A program made the translations under genes and the position numbers. Below are positions 10,233-20,329 of a DNA stretch of 64,000 nucleotides, piece after piece. The stretch is from Chinchilla lanigera (taxonomy: Eukaryota; Chordata; Mammalia; Rodentia; Chinchillidae), in the NCBI RefSeq assembly GCF_000276665.1, contig NW_004955425.1, forward strand, positions 27,230,969 to 27,294,968, given 5' to 3'. The notes beneath the pieces were generated by a model, which worked only from the letters and a program-made list of their open reading frames with translations, did no database searches and was not told the origin of the DNA. Position 1 is the first letter of the stretch; each line of letters opens with the position of its first letter.

Positions 10233-11290
10233 TAACTAGGAGAAGAGGAATTCAGGGTAGCAGGAATATGGAAATCTTTTGAGGAGTTTTGCTATAAAGC
10301 AAAGAAAAAGTAATGCCTGGCTTGATCTCTGGTTTTGTTTTTGTTGGTCCTGTTTGTTTGTTTGTGTTTTGCTTTCTTTCTTTTTTAAGATGGGACAAGC
10401 TATGGTGCATTTGAGCTCTGATACAGGAAACACGGTGGGGCAGGCAGATGGGAAGATGCAGTGTCTCTCCTGAAATGTGAAGAAGGGGCAGGACCTAAGG
10501 ATGCAGCTGGAGGGATTGGGTGTGCTGTGTTCATCCACAGTCAACCCAAGTGGCAGAGAGAATGGGCACAGGTGCAGGTGAGGGCAGATGTGCTGCTGCT
10601 GGGAAGGGTGGGGTTGTCTTCTGGTGGCTTCCATTGTTTTAGGAAGGAGCAAGGGAGCTCAAAGGCTGAAGGTAGAGAACAAAGGATGTGTGAAGGCTTA
10701 AGGAGAGAGAAAAAGGTTGAAGGGGAGACAGAATTGGTTAAAGAAATGCAACACAATTTCTATACAGCACACAACGCCCATCTGAGACCGAGACCAGTCA
10801 GGAAGTGCAGAAGCAGATGTCCAGTAGGTGGAGAGTGGGAGTCAACAAGGTTGGGTGCTAGAATTCTAAGCCAGGGAGGAGCATGTGTAGGAAATTTATG
10901 CTAATGATGGAGCTTGGAATCTGTGCTACAGAGATCCACGTGAGAGGGAAGTGAGGCTACGTAACAGATGAGGGACAGTGAACAGGGACAGATTGGAAAT
11001 CCCAGAGAGTCTGGTTGTGGAGGCCTAGAAGGTGATACTGAAACGTGGAAGGTTGAACTTGAGACTATGAATGTGAGAGAAGAAGAAATGGGGGCAACTA
11101 TAGGGCAAAGTCATTGGAAGAGCAGAAATGAAGGATCCAGGGCATTGAGTTCCAACAGGAGTCAGGTTGGAGAGAGTAATTGTGAGCCGGGTGAAAAATC
11201 TCCAAGAAATGATCTCAAGGCTCATCTGTGGCCAAGCCACCATCTGATGTTTAAGAAGGAAAGAGAGACAACAGTTTGGAACTAAGGTTA
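10233..11290 (-). mobile_element. LINE-2 (L2), central reverse transcriptase region
   Basis: Minus-strand translation gives 'CPILKKKE' and 'LLFLCFIAKLLKRF', the L2 equivalents of '(P)ILKKP' and 'RPISLLPFTAKLLER' at the start of the RT palm. It is the same element and orientation as 9045-9480, split by later insertions. Frames are broken by stops and shifts, so it is dead. The left boundary near 10,233 is the junction with an inserted L1 end. Confidence 0.7.
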
Positions 11291-12520
11291 GAAGCAAGGA
11301 AGACGTCTATTTCAGCTTCAGGATCACTTGGAAGGGCTGTGGGGAAAAGGTTCCTCAGAGAGAGGCACCAAACCAGAAGGTAAAGGGACCCTCAGAGGAC
11401 AGCAGAGGACACTGAGGATCATGTTGATGACTGGCTGGCCATTCCAGAGAACATCTACTGGAATGATCTGGGCCTGGAGATGGCATTGAGCTGGTCAGAT
11501 TGGGGGATGAGTGAGTCCTAGTAGAGGGGCAGTCATGGGCTTCTAGTGGTAAACAAGATAAACACCCCCAGGAATCAACGAGCATGTGGCATCCTGGGAC
11601 TGGCACTACCAGCCTCTCAGGTAGATGTGGGGTGAGACAGGGTCATGGGGAAGCGATGGCCTGCACAGGAGCAGGCCACTGGGACACACAGGAACCCTGG
11701 AGGTGTACTCCCCTTTCACTAATCCCAGCTGTCCCTGTGGCTCAACCCAAGAGTTTAGGGTCCCATGATATTCTTGTTAGGAAGTGGAGGAAAATCAAAG
11801 AATAGAAGGAAAAGTCAAGAGTAACATACTCAGGAAAATTAAAGGAAGGCCTACAGGCTCCTAGGTGTGATTTGTCAAAGGAGGAGAAGTCAGTTTTAAG
11901 AAACTAACAAGGGACACAGGCTGGGGAGCAATTGGGGCTATGAAAATACTAATGAATTTGCTTGCAGATCACATGTCCATGATCAATTTTCTACCTCCTT
12001 TGGTAATTCTGCAGACTTTCCAGGGGCAGAAAATTTGCCATGTGAGATAGGTTTTTCTTCTTTAGGCATTTGTAGGATTGCTAACTTGTATTTATGAAGG
12101 CATGGAGCTTTTTCTCATAGTGGAAAGCAGAATGAAAAAGCAGAATATTTAGTGGTATCCCAGCAGTTTTTCAAAACTTGTGAGCATACCACGAGGATCC
12201 CAGAAGACTCTCGCTGGACCATAAAGAAACCTGTGTACCTGGTTCCTTTGGAGTTTGCCCTGGTGGTGTCCCTGCCACACCTGCTTCTGCACGAAGCCCT
12301 ACTGCGCAGACTCAGCCCAGTGAGTCTGCTATGTGAAGTTCTGGATGACACACACTACTCAGAGTTGTTCTCAGGCACCCTGGAAAAGCAAACTTTGGCT
12401 TATACCTCTTGTGTCTGCACAGCAAGTTACCGTCTTCTGGTTCTTCAACGATTCTATTATTTTGGGTATTGCATATTTTCTCACACAGTATTTGGCAAAA
12501 AAGATGTTTAATCTACATCT
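11291..12520. other. Unassigned sequence
   Basis: A 119-codon plus-strand frame at 12152-12511 has no recognisable domain and no supporting signals. 10.6-11.8 kb is purine-rich and probably contains more decayed LINE-2. Confidence 0.4.
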
Positions 12521-12564
12521 ATATATCTACATCTATCTATATATATATATATATATATATATAT
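12520..12564. repeat. (TA)n / TATC microsatellite
   Basis: 'atctatatatctacatctatc' runs into an uninterrupted TA tract and then a G run. It forms the A-tail side of the neighbouring antisense ID SINE. Confidence 0.9.
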
Positions 12565-12652
12565 TTGGGGGGGGTTTTGGTACCGGGAATCGAACTCACG
12601 ACCTTGCACTTGCCAGGCAAGCACTGTGCCTCTGAGCTAAATCCCCAGCCCC
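12565..12652 (-). mobile_element. ID SINE (antisense)
   Basis: The minus strand reads 'ggggctggggatttagctcag...gcttgcctggcaagtgcaagg...gttcgattcccggtacc', the full ID body. The tail side has been overrun by a TA/G simple repeat. Confidence 0.95.
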
Positions 12653-12677
12653 TAATCAATATCTTTTGCATGATGAC

Positions 12678-12712
12678 TAAATGAATGAATGAATGAATGA
12701 ATGAATTTATTT
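12678..12712. repeat. (TGAA)n microsatellite
   Basis: About seven tandem 'tgaa' units followed by 'tttatttatt'. Tetranucleotide repeat, probably polymorphic. Confidence 0.92.
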
Positions 12713-13231
12713 ATTAAATACCCCCAAAGTGGCAAATGTTCTAGGCACAGAGGAAATCTCTGTCTCATGGGTCTTATATTCTAGAGGAAGCAAAGCAATA
12801 TATTCAATAGCATCCAGCCACAGTTGCTGTATAGATGGCAAAAACTACACTCCAAGAATGAAATGAGTTTTAGTGACTGGTTCCCGGGGGCCTATCATAA
12901 GCCTATTGTTATCTAACTTCCCTCATCAATATGCAGTGGTAATATTGGTCCTTAAAATGGTGAGTGAATTTTCCAAGACAGTGGTGTCAAATTGCCAGAG
13001 CAGAGATGTGACTTCACAGCCCACATTCTTAGTGCCTGCATTGCCTCTCTGCTCTGTGCAATGCTAGCAGGTGCATTTATGTTGAAAGAACAGGGGTTCT
13101 GATGCTTTTGTTCTCTCCCTTAGCTTGGCCATGGACTAACATGATAGCAGAAGGGAATGACGATGCTTAATGATCTACCCATGTCACCTGGACATCAAGG
13201 GCAGCCCAAGGTCCTTTGCAGATGAATAGGT
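12713..13231. other. Unassigned intergenic sequence
   Basis: No confident gene or repeat. Confidence 0.4.
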
Positions 13232-13595
13232 AAAACATGAGATAGATATACAATAGAATATTGGTTCTGAAAAACAAGGAGATTGCATCATATATTACAA
13301 CATAGATGAGCTTAGAGAACAGTGTGTTAATGAAATAAGCCAGTCACGGAAGCACAAATACTGTGTAATTCCATTTATATAAGTATGTATAGTAGTTAAA
13401 TTCATAGGAACAGAAAGTGGAATGTCAGTTGCCAGGGACAGTGGGAGGAGAAAAGTGTATGTTGTTTAATGAGTGCAGAGTTTCAGTTTTGCAAGAAGAA
13501 AACATTCTGGAGATTGGTTGCACAATGATATGAATGCACTTAACACTACTTAAAATGCTTAAGAAGATGAATTTTATGTTTTTTAAAAGACTAAA
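13232..13595 (+). mobile_element. L1 3' end (old L1M type)
   Basis: The order 'agagaacagtgtgttaatgaaataagccagtcacg', 'ccatttatataa', 'aacagaaagtggaatg...gttgccagggacagtggga' is the ORF2 end and 3' UTR pattern of L1M elements. 5'-truncated and decayed. Confidence 0.8.
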
Positions 13596-14400
13596 ATTTT
13601 TTAATAGTCGTTTTAGTTCTCAGTAAAACAGAGAGGAAGTTGCAAAGATTTCTCTCCCCGCAACACATGCATAGCCCTTCCCCATTATCCACCTCTCCCT
13701 GCAGAAAGGTGCATTTGTTACAACTGGGGAACCTACACTGGCCCCAAGTGGATAGTTCACACTGAGGTTCATCCTCCATGTTGTACCTTCAGTGGATTTA
13801 GACAAATATATAATGGCATGAATCCACCATTTTGGTATCATACAGAATAGTTTCACTGCCCTAAAACTCCTCCGTGTTTCACCTGTTCCACCTCAGCCCC
13901 ACCCATTGATCTTTTTTATTATCTCCATATTTTGCCTTTTCTGAATGCCTTCCAATTTGAACCATAGAGTATATGCCTTTTCACATTGGTTTTCTTGGTA
14001 ATGTGTGCTTAAATGTCCTCCGTGTCTTTCCGTGGTTTGAAACTCATTTCTTTGCAATGATGAATGACATGGTCTGGATGTACTAGTTTATCCGTTCATG
14101 TACCGAAGGGCATCTTGATTGCTTCCAAGTCTTGGCAATAATGAATAAAGTTCTTATAAACATGTAGGTTTTTGTGTGGATATAATTTACAAAGGAGCAC
14201 AGTGGCTGGTTCATATGATAAAAAAAATGTTTAGTTTTGTAAGAAACCACCACATTGTCTCCCAAAGTAGCTATAACCTCAGTAATGGAGGAGAATTCCT
14301 ACTGAGTTCCTGCTACTTCACATCCTTACCACAGTTGGAGTTGTGTTACAGATAAACTGTCTTCATAAACTTCCAATGATGCCCTAAATTCTAGACACCT
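13596..14400 (-). mobile_element. L1 fragment (antisense, old)
   Basis: The plus strand reads 'gttttagttctcagtaaaacagagagg', 'atttgttacaactggggaacctac', 'tatataatggcatgaatccacc', 'gttcatgtaccgaagggcatcttg' and 'tttgtaagaaaccaccacattg'. This is the complement of an L1 3' region. It lies tail-to-tail with the preceding sense L1 end. Confidence 0.75.
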
Positions 14401-15300
14401 CTACGGTATTATTTTTTGGAAATCATATTTCTGTGTTAATGTCAGCACAGGAAAATTATTTTTGTAGGGGAGAGTTGGGAAAGAGAAACCCTGCATAGGA
14501 GAAAATCTGCCCCGTATTAGGAGAAGCAGAAAAGAAAATTGTCCAGCCAAAGAAAGCCATGAGCCGTCAGCTCTCCAGGCCCAAACTGTATACATGAGTG
14601 GTAATTTGCCACCACCTAGAAAAGGGGTTCCCCAACCTCATTCCTCTTGGAAGAACGTGGCGGCCCTCAAGGATGCAGGAGGCGGCCTGCTTTACAGTCA
14701 ACAGAAGTTGATCCTCAAGAACTGCTCCCTGCCAGAATGTGCCCCAGAGAAACCCAGTGAGAGGCACCCGCAGTAAGGCAGAAAGATCCCCCTCTCCTGA
14801 GGGCAGCCTTTGCACCCCAGCTTTCTTTCTTCCTAAACAGTGTATTCTGCAGCGTGCCTGGGAGACACTGCAGTGTCAATAGCACCTTGCTGATCAACTG
14901 CCCCAGGACCTCCAGTTTGGTCCACTTTGGGGGCTTGGCGGGCCATGGTCCGGGTTGGGGGGGGACAGACATCCTCTCTGGTCAGCCAGCCCCAAGGAGG
15001 TGGGGCCTCATTTCCACAAGAGAGGCCTTTACCGAAAGGGGACATTTTAAATCTGCGTTTCCCACTGGAAGTTAAAACACACACAGCAGCGGAGGCTGGC
15101 CCCTTGCCGCCGACTCACAGCAGCTGCCGCCAGCATCACCGGCCCCCTTGGGTGCAGGCTGCTTTGCCCTTGGCAGGCACTGCTCCCATCCAAACCAAAC
15201 TTCCCTCAGTGACTTCATGGAGGGCTGGTTTACATCATGAAGAGAAACTCCATTTATTTATTCCTTCATTTATTTATCCTTCATTTATTTGGGATTTTAT
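14401..15300. other. Unassigned, moderately GC-rich sequence
   Basis: 14.6-15.2 kb is GC-rich and repeat-free, with open frames of 73-132 codons on both strands. Overlapping frames on opposite strands with no domain look like composition effects, not genes. A TTTATTTATT-type AT repeat lies at 15,255-15,290. Confidence 0.4.
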
Positions 15301-15860
15301 GGACCCACAAGAGGATGTAATTTAAGAAAACATTAGCAAGCTATTCCAAACACTGAGGTTTTGAATTTGCTAAGCCAAAGAGTCATCAATGGAACTATTT
15401 CAATATTAACAATTAAAAGCTAAAGCAAAACTCCTTTTGAGTGGAGAAGTTTTCAAATGTATACTTTTGGGCATGACATGCTGGGGTCCTAAGAAAAGAC
15501 AACTGGGTTTCCAGGAAACCATTATGAACAACATATGACCTAATAGAAAGGGACCCATCTAATGCTTCCCTTGTGGGGCATTAGTCCTATAAATAACTTA
15601 GAAAATACATGGGCTATTCTGCCCTTTGGAGCCTCCCTCACTTTGAACAGTGTTGGAGGGAATTACATGGTGTTTTTCTTAGTGTTTTTAAGACAGAATA
15701 ATCAAGAGGTTAGCAGGAAAGGGAGTGAGCTAAGAATGGCCCCTCGCGGCAGAAATACGATGGTTTTATTTCCCCTTCTATTAGCAATCATGTTAGTGAT
15801 GTTTTTAATCTCCTTAAATAGCCAACACCATACATTTTAGGAATCTTGTTAAACCATGTG
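15301..15860. promoter_or_regulatory. Candidate conserved non-coding element
   Basis: Repeat-free AT-rich block with motifs such as 'caatattaacaattaaaag' and 'ttaaatagccaacacc'. No RNA or coding signal. Proposed from composition only. Confidence 0.28.
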
Positions 15861-16171
15861 GAACCTTTCCTCTCTTTGAAAGCATGCAAGATCCAACAGT
15901 GGGAGCAACAACCAACCTCCATCTCTCAACAAGTCTTATTCTTGTGTCTCGGGGAGACACAGGTGTGTACACATGACCACATGCATGTCATTGCATAAAG
16001 CATACTAATACTTACCAATTTAGGGATTTGTCCTATAGCCTACATTATTCAACTGACCTTCCTGAGGGTACAATGAAATCTCATTTATGTAATTACCCCA
16101 GGTGGCTATTGGTGCTCAGCTATTGAATGGGTCTAGGGAGGACCTACCATGCCAAATACTGTGTTAAGCAC

Positions 16172-16540
16172 TGCTATAGGATCTCGAATGTCCCCTAAAG
16201 GTCTAAGTGTTAAAGGCCAAGACCCTTGGTGCACTTAGGAGGTGGTGGGAGCTTTAAGAGGTGGAGACTTGGGGGCAGTCTTAGTTCACTGAGAAGGTGG
16301 CCTTCGAGGAGACTGAAAATTTAGTCCCTTTCTATCTCTCTCCCTTGCACCCCAGCCTTGAGGTGAACTGTTTTGCCACACACTGCTGCCCTAATGTGCT
16401 GCCTTCCCACACTCCCAAAATAATGGGCCAATGAGTCACAGACTGAAATCTCCAAAACTGGTGAGACCAAATGACTCTTATCTCTTAATACGATGATTAC
16501 CTCAGGCATTCGTTCCAGCAGTGTAGCTGATTAACGCAAA
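16172..16540 (+). mobile_element. Solo LTR (MaLR-like)
   Basis: Opens 'gctataggatctcgaatgtcccct', runs through 'gtgttaaaggccaagacccttgg' and 'aggtggagacttggggg', and has a late 'tgggccaatgagtcacagactgaaatctcc' segment, ending '...gcagtgtagctgatta'. This is the layout of rodent and general mammalian MaLR LTRs. No internal region. Confidence 0.75.
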
Positions 16541-16719
16541 CGCTGAGGGATCAGCATAAGAAAAAGAATCTAGCACAGTGACTGGGTCATTCTCAAGCAG
16601 CTCAAACATTAGGTGGAGAGCTATGACTTCAGATCACTCAGGATCCTAGCAATTTAAAGGTTAGAAGAAGCTTTCACAGACTATCTTATCTGACTTCCAC
16701 AAATACTTTCAGAGGATAG

Positions 16720-16860
16720 AAATGTTCCTACTTTTCAAATACAGAAACTGAGACTTAAAGAACTAAATTGGGGGGGACAGCTTTTTTTCAAGATCATAGA
16801 GCAAATAGGAGTAAAATTAGGTCTTTGCATTCCAAGTCTGGTTCTTGCCTCCTAACCTTC
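16720..16860. mobile_element. MIR-like SINE trace
   Basis: 'caaatacagaaactgagacttaaagaac...agatcatagagcaaatagg...aagtctggttcttgcctcc' follows the order of the antisense MIR core. Highly diverged. Confidence 0.5.
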
Positions 16861-16904
16861 CTATTCCTGTACTTTTCCCTAAATCAAGATATTGACAAAC
16901 ATAC

Positions 16905-17895
16905 ATCTACTTTGTTCATTAATAATTTCATTGACATATAATTCATATAACATAAAGTCTATCCTTTGGCATACTTCAGTGGTTTTTAGTATTAGCAGAA
17001 TTGTGCAACCATCTCTATATAATTTCAAAACCTTTTAAACTAAAAGATACCCCATATTCATTAGAAGTCATGCCCCATTTCCCCTTTTCCCCAGCCCCTT
17101 GAAATACCAGCTTACTTTATATCTCTATGAATTTGCTTACTCAGGATGTTCATGTCTTTGTAGTTACTTTTCTCATTGCTAAGACAAAATACCCAACACC
17201 CAAAGTGAAAGGAGGAAAGGTTTATTTAGCTCACAGTTTATAGAGGTTTCAGTCCATAATCAGCTGGCTCCAAGGCACGGTGGCATGGCAGAGGGCCAAC
17301 AGTTAGTGGTGGTGAAAGACAACAAAAGCAATGAGACAGAGACTAAGACAGAGCAAGCTTCTTTCTGTCCCTTATATTGTATGGAGGCTACTACCCACCC
17401 TAGGGCAGGTACAGCACTCACACCCTTAATCTCAGCATTGGTCCATGAATCAATCACAAACACTAGATTAAGCCACCTCTGAAAAGCCTGACCCCCCATG
17501 ACTGCATGAGGCTTTGGGGGGACATGTAGACACAAACCCTAACAGTTCATTTAGAGAATCATACAATGTGTGGCCTTTGTATCTGGTTTGTTTCACACAG
17601 CCTAAAGATTTCAAGGTTTATCCAAGTGACACTGTGTATCAGAATTTCTTTCCTTTTAATTGCAGAACAATATTTCTTTGGAAGATATACCACATCTTAC
17701 TTATTCACCCATCAATTAATAGAAGGACTATTTTCACTTTTTGGCTTTTACAAATAATGCTGCTGTGAGCCTTTGTGTACAAGCTTTGTGCAAAGCTATA
17801 TTTACAATGCTCTTGAGTATTTACCCAGGAGTAGAAGTTGTGAAGTTGGATGTAACTCTGTATTAAACACTTGGAGGTTCTAGGAAAGTGTTTTC
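16905..17895 (-). mobile_element. L1 (antisense, old), split by a solo LTR
   Basis: Left part (16,905-17,152): 'acatataattcatataacataaa', 'cagtggtttttagtattagcag', 'ttgtgcaaccatctctatataa'. Right part (17,545-17,895): 'gaatcatacaatgtgtggcc', 'ccacatcttacttattcaccc', 'cttttggctt...aataatgctgctgtgagcc'. Together these are the complement of a continuous L1 3' region. The LTR between them inserted later. Confidence 0.85.
17153..17544 (-). mobile_element. Solo LTR (MaLR-like) with perfect 5-bp target duplication
   Basis: A 392-bp LTR starting TG and ending CA on the plus strand, flanked by gttca at 17,148-17,152 and 17,545-17,549. Five-bp duplications are typical of ERVL/MaLR elements. The minus orientation is shown by the complemented polyadenylation region ('ggtttatttagctcacag'). 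It sits inside an antisense L1. No retroviral genes. Confidence 0.9.
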
Positions 17896-17968
17896 CAATA
17901 TGAAACTCCCCTCCTATGATCACATGAAACTTTGAGGGGACATCTAGATACAAGCCTTAACAAGTACC
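17896..17968 (-). mobile_element. LTR terminal fragment
   Basis: 'ctcctatgatcacatgaaactttgaggggacatctagatacaagccttaac' parallels the last 70 bp of the LTR at 17,153-17,544. A short duplication 'accttaacaag/ccttaacaag' follows. Confidence 0.6.
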
Positions 17969-18499
17969 TTAACAAGCCTTAACAAGTACCCCTGCACCAT
18001 GCATGTGTGTAGGTGTATTTTCAACCCCTTTTAGTTAACATAAATACATTCCCAGAGAATTTTCAAATGTAATGTAGAAGTCACAATTAGACATTCAAGT
18101 AATGTCTTAAAGGAAAATTTGGCCATGTTTCTTTGCCAGACTTTTATAAGACTTATCGTCACACTTTATTCATGTCATCATTTCTTGGTAGTACATGTAT
18201 TTGTGAGCTTTTTTCAAGGATGAAACATTGGAAGAGTAAAATTAGATTAAAAATTTCTGACAAGTACCTTGAGAACTTGCTAAGAATTCTAACCATTTCA
18301 TTCAGCCAAATGTTGATGCATTAATTTCACAAAAACAAGAACAAATATCCTACTAGTTTTCTGTTTATGTTGCCCTCTTTTTAAAAGTTATAATAAAAAA
18401 TAAAAATAAAGTTTTACTTGTACACATTAACTATGTTATATAGTTTATATATGACCCAAGACAATTCTTTTTCCCTCAGTGAACCCAGAAAAGCCAAAA

Positions 18500-19132
18500 G
18501 GCTGGACACCCTGGGGCACTGACCATTTTTCCATGTGTTTATTGGTCATTGTATATCTTCCTTGAAGACATGTCTCTTCCTTGTGCCCATTTTTAATTGG
18601 ATTTTTTTCTTAGTGAGCTTTAAGAGTTCTTTATATATTCTAGATACAAATTCCTTACAGGGTATATGATTTCCAAATATTTTATCCCATATGATGTTTC
18701 TTGATGGTGTCATTTGAAATATAAAAATGTTAATCTTGACAATATGCAAACAATCTACTTATCTCATTTTTTATATCATCTCTGTTGCTTTTTCTGGCAT
18801 ATTTAAAAAATCAATACTGATTTCACCCAATTCAAGTCTGAAAGATTTATTCCTTTTTTTTTTTTTAATCCTTTAATAGTGTGGATTCAAACCAAGTCCT
18901 ATCATACATGAGCTACCACTGGGCTACACCCCTAGCCCATGGCTGTGTTTTCTTCTAAGAGTCCTACAGTTTTAGTTCCTACATTTAAAACTTTAATCCA
19001 TTTTGAGTTAATTCTGAATCTAGCATGAAGAGTGGGGATGTAGATATCCAATTATCACAACACCATTTGTTGAAAACTATTTGATTTTTCTTTATGGTGA
19101 GTCTTGGCTTTCTTGCTAAATATCAACTGACC
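18500..19132 (-). mobile_element. L1 ORF2 3' region (antisense)
   Basis: The complement reads through the L1 ORF2 end region: 'ccatgtgtttattggtcattgtatatcttc', 'gagttctttatatattctagatac', 'ttttgagttaattctgaat', 'acaccatttgttgaaaac'. Interrupted by an antisense ID SINE at 18,854-18,938. Confidence 0.88.
18854..18938 (-). mobile_element. ID-type SINE (antisense, diverged)
   Basis: T run, then 'agtgtggattcaaaccaagtcc' and 'gagctaccactgggctacacccctagccc', an ID body read backwards with many changes. Older than the copy at 4390. Confidence 0.8.
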
Positions 19133-19323
19133 ATAATGTCTCACCATACACAAAAATCAAGTCAACATCAGTTAAAAACTTAGATATAAGACCTGAAAGT
19201 ACAAAACTACTTTGCAAAAAAACATAGAAGTTTATCTCCATGATACTTGTCTAAATAAGGGTTTTTAATTTTAATTTATTTTTTATATAAAACCTCAAAA
19301 ACCAGGGAAACAAAAACAGCTAT

Positions 19324-19475
19324 AAGCCAGGCATGGTGACATATGCCTGTAATTCCAGAACTCGTGAGGCTGAGGCAGGAGGATTGCCATGAGTTCAGGT
19401 CCAGCCTGGGCTACAAAGTGAGTTCAAGATCAGACTTAACTGCATAGTGAAACTGTCTCAAAAAGACCCCCCCCC
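19324..19475 (+). mobile_element. B1 SINE with repeated 3' module
   Basis: Standard B1 body, then 'gagttcaggtccagcctgggctacaaagt' followed by a second, diverged version 'gagttcaagatcagacttaactgcatagt'. The final segment is 'gaaactgtctcaaaa'. The repeat of this module is shared by the copies at 19,901 and 49,773, so it defines a subfamily. Confidence 0.92.
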
Positions 19476-19606
19476 ACACAAAAATGTAACTATAGACAAA
19501 TGGAACTATATCAAACTATAAAGCTTATGAACTATAAAGGAAATAATCAACACAGCAAAGAGACAATCTTCAGAACAAAAGAATATATTTGAATCTATAC
19601 TTGATA

Positions 19607-19651
19607 TTCTATGACCATACCACCCTAAACACACCTGATCTCATCTGAAAG
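19607..19651 (+). pseudogene. 3'-truncated 5S rRNA retrocopy
   Basis: The 45-nt insert starts exactly at 5S rRNA position 1 and follows it to about nt 42: 'tctatgaccataccacc', 'ctaaacacacctgatctc', 'atctga' against GTCTACGGCCATACCACCCT, GAACGCGCCCGATCTC, GTCTGA. It interrupts L1 ORF2. Flanks resemble a target duplication: tacttgata ending at 19,606 and tacatttgata at 19,652-19,662. There is no A-tail, and the C box of the internal promoter is missing. The pattern fits a 'tailless' retropseudogene. Confidence 0.75.
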
Positions 19652-19900
19652 TACATTTGATAAAGAGTTAATATCCAAAATATATAAAGAGCTCAAACTC
19701 AACAACAAAACAAAGAAATACTCTGATAAAAATGGGCCAAAGACCCAAATAGATCATTTCTCAGTAGAAGACATACAAATGGCTAATAGATATATGGAAA
19801 AGAGAGCTCAGTATCACTAGCAACAGGGAAATGCAAATCAAAACCACAATAATAATTGGTATCATCTCACTCCAGTTAGAATCATACTATCAAAAAATCA

Positions 19901-20063
19901 GGACAAGTGTGGTGGCGCACACCTGTAATCCCAGCACTCAAGAGGCTGAGGCCAGAAGACTGTTGTGTGTTTGAGACTAGCCTGGGCTACAAAGTAAGCT
20001 CAAGGCAAGCTTGAACTGCATAGAAAGACCTTGTCTCAAAAAAAAAAAAAAACAACAACAAGA
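19901..20063 (+). mobile_element. B1 SINE
   Basis: B1 body 'aagtgtggtggcgcacacc', 'tgtaatcccagcactcaagaggctgagg', 'agcctgggctacaaagtaag' and a second module 'ctcaaggcaagcttgaactgcatag', then an A-rich tail. Short target duplication aaaatca at 19,894-19,900 and 20,064-20,070. It interrupts L1 ORF2 cleanly. Confidence 0.94.
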
Positions 20064-20329
20064 AAATCAAAGATAACAAGTGTTGGTGAGGGTGTGGGGC
20101 ACACTGTTTGGGAACATAAATTTTCAGTCATTGTAGAAAACACTGTGAAGATTTCTCCAAAAATTAAAAATAGAACTACCTTATGATCCAGCAGTCCCAC
20201 TACTGGGAATAGATCCAAAGGAAATGAAATCAGTATGGGGAAGAGATACCTGAAATCCTATGTTCATTGTGGTACTATTCGTCATGACCAACAAATGGAA
20301 TCAACCTCGGTGTCTCTGGAATCAATCTC

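Larger units (their letters stand above)
19133..20322 (+). mobile_element. L1 ORF2 3' region (sense), head-to-head with antisense L1
   Basis: Sense-strand L1 wording: 'gatataagacctgaaagtac', 'gagttaatatccaaaatatataaagagctc', 'caaatggctaatagata', 'gggaaatgcaaatcaaaaccaca', 'ttatgatccagcagtcccactac'. It covers much of the same L1 interval as 18,500-19,132, so the two are different copies in opposite orientation. Carries two B1 SINEs and a 5S rRNA fragment. No 3' UTR or A-tail at its right end. Confidence 0.88.

Noticed and set aside
12333..12684. Frames of 91-100 codons
   Set aside because: They read through a TA microsatellite and an antisense ID SINE.
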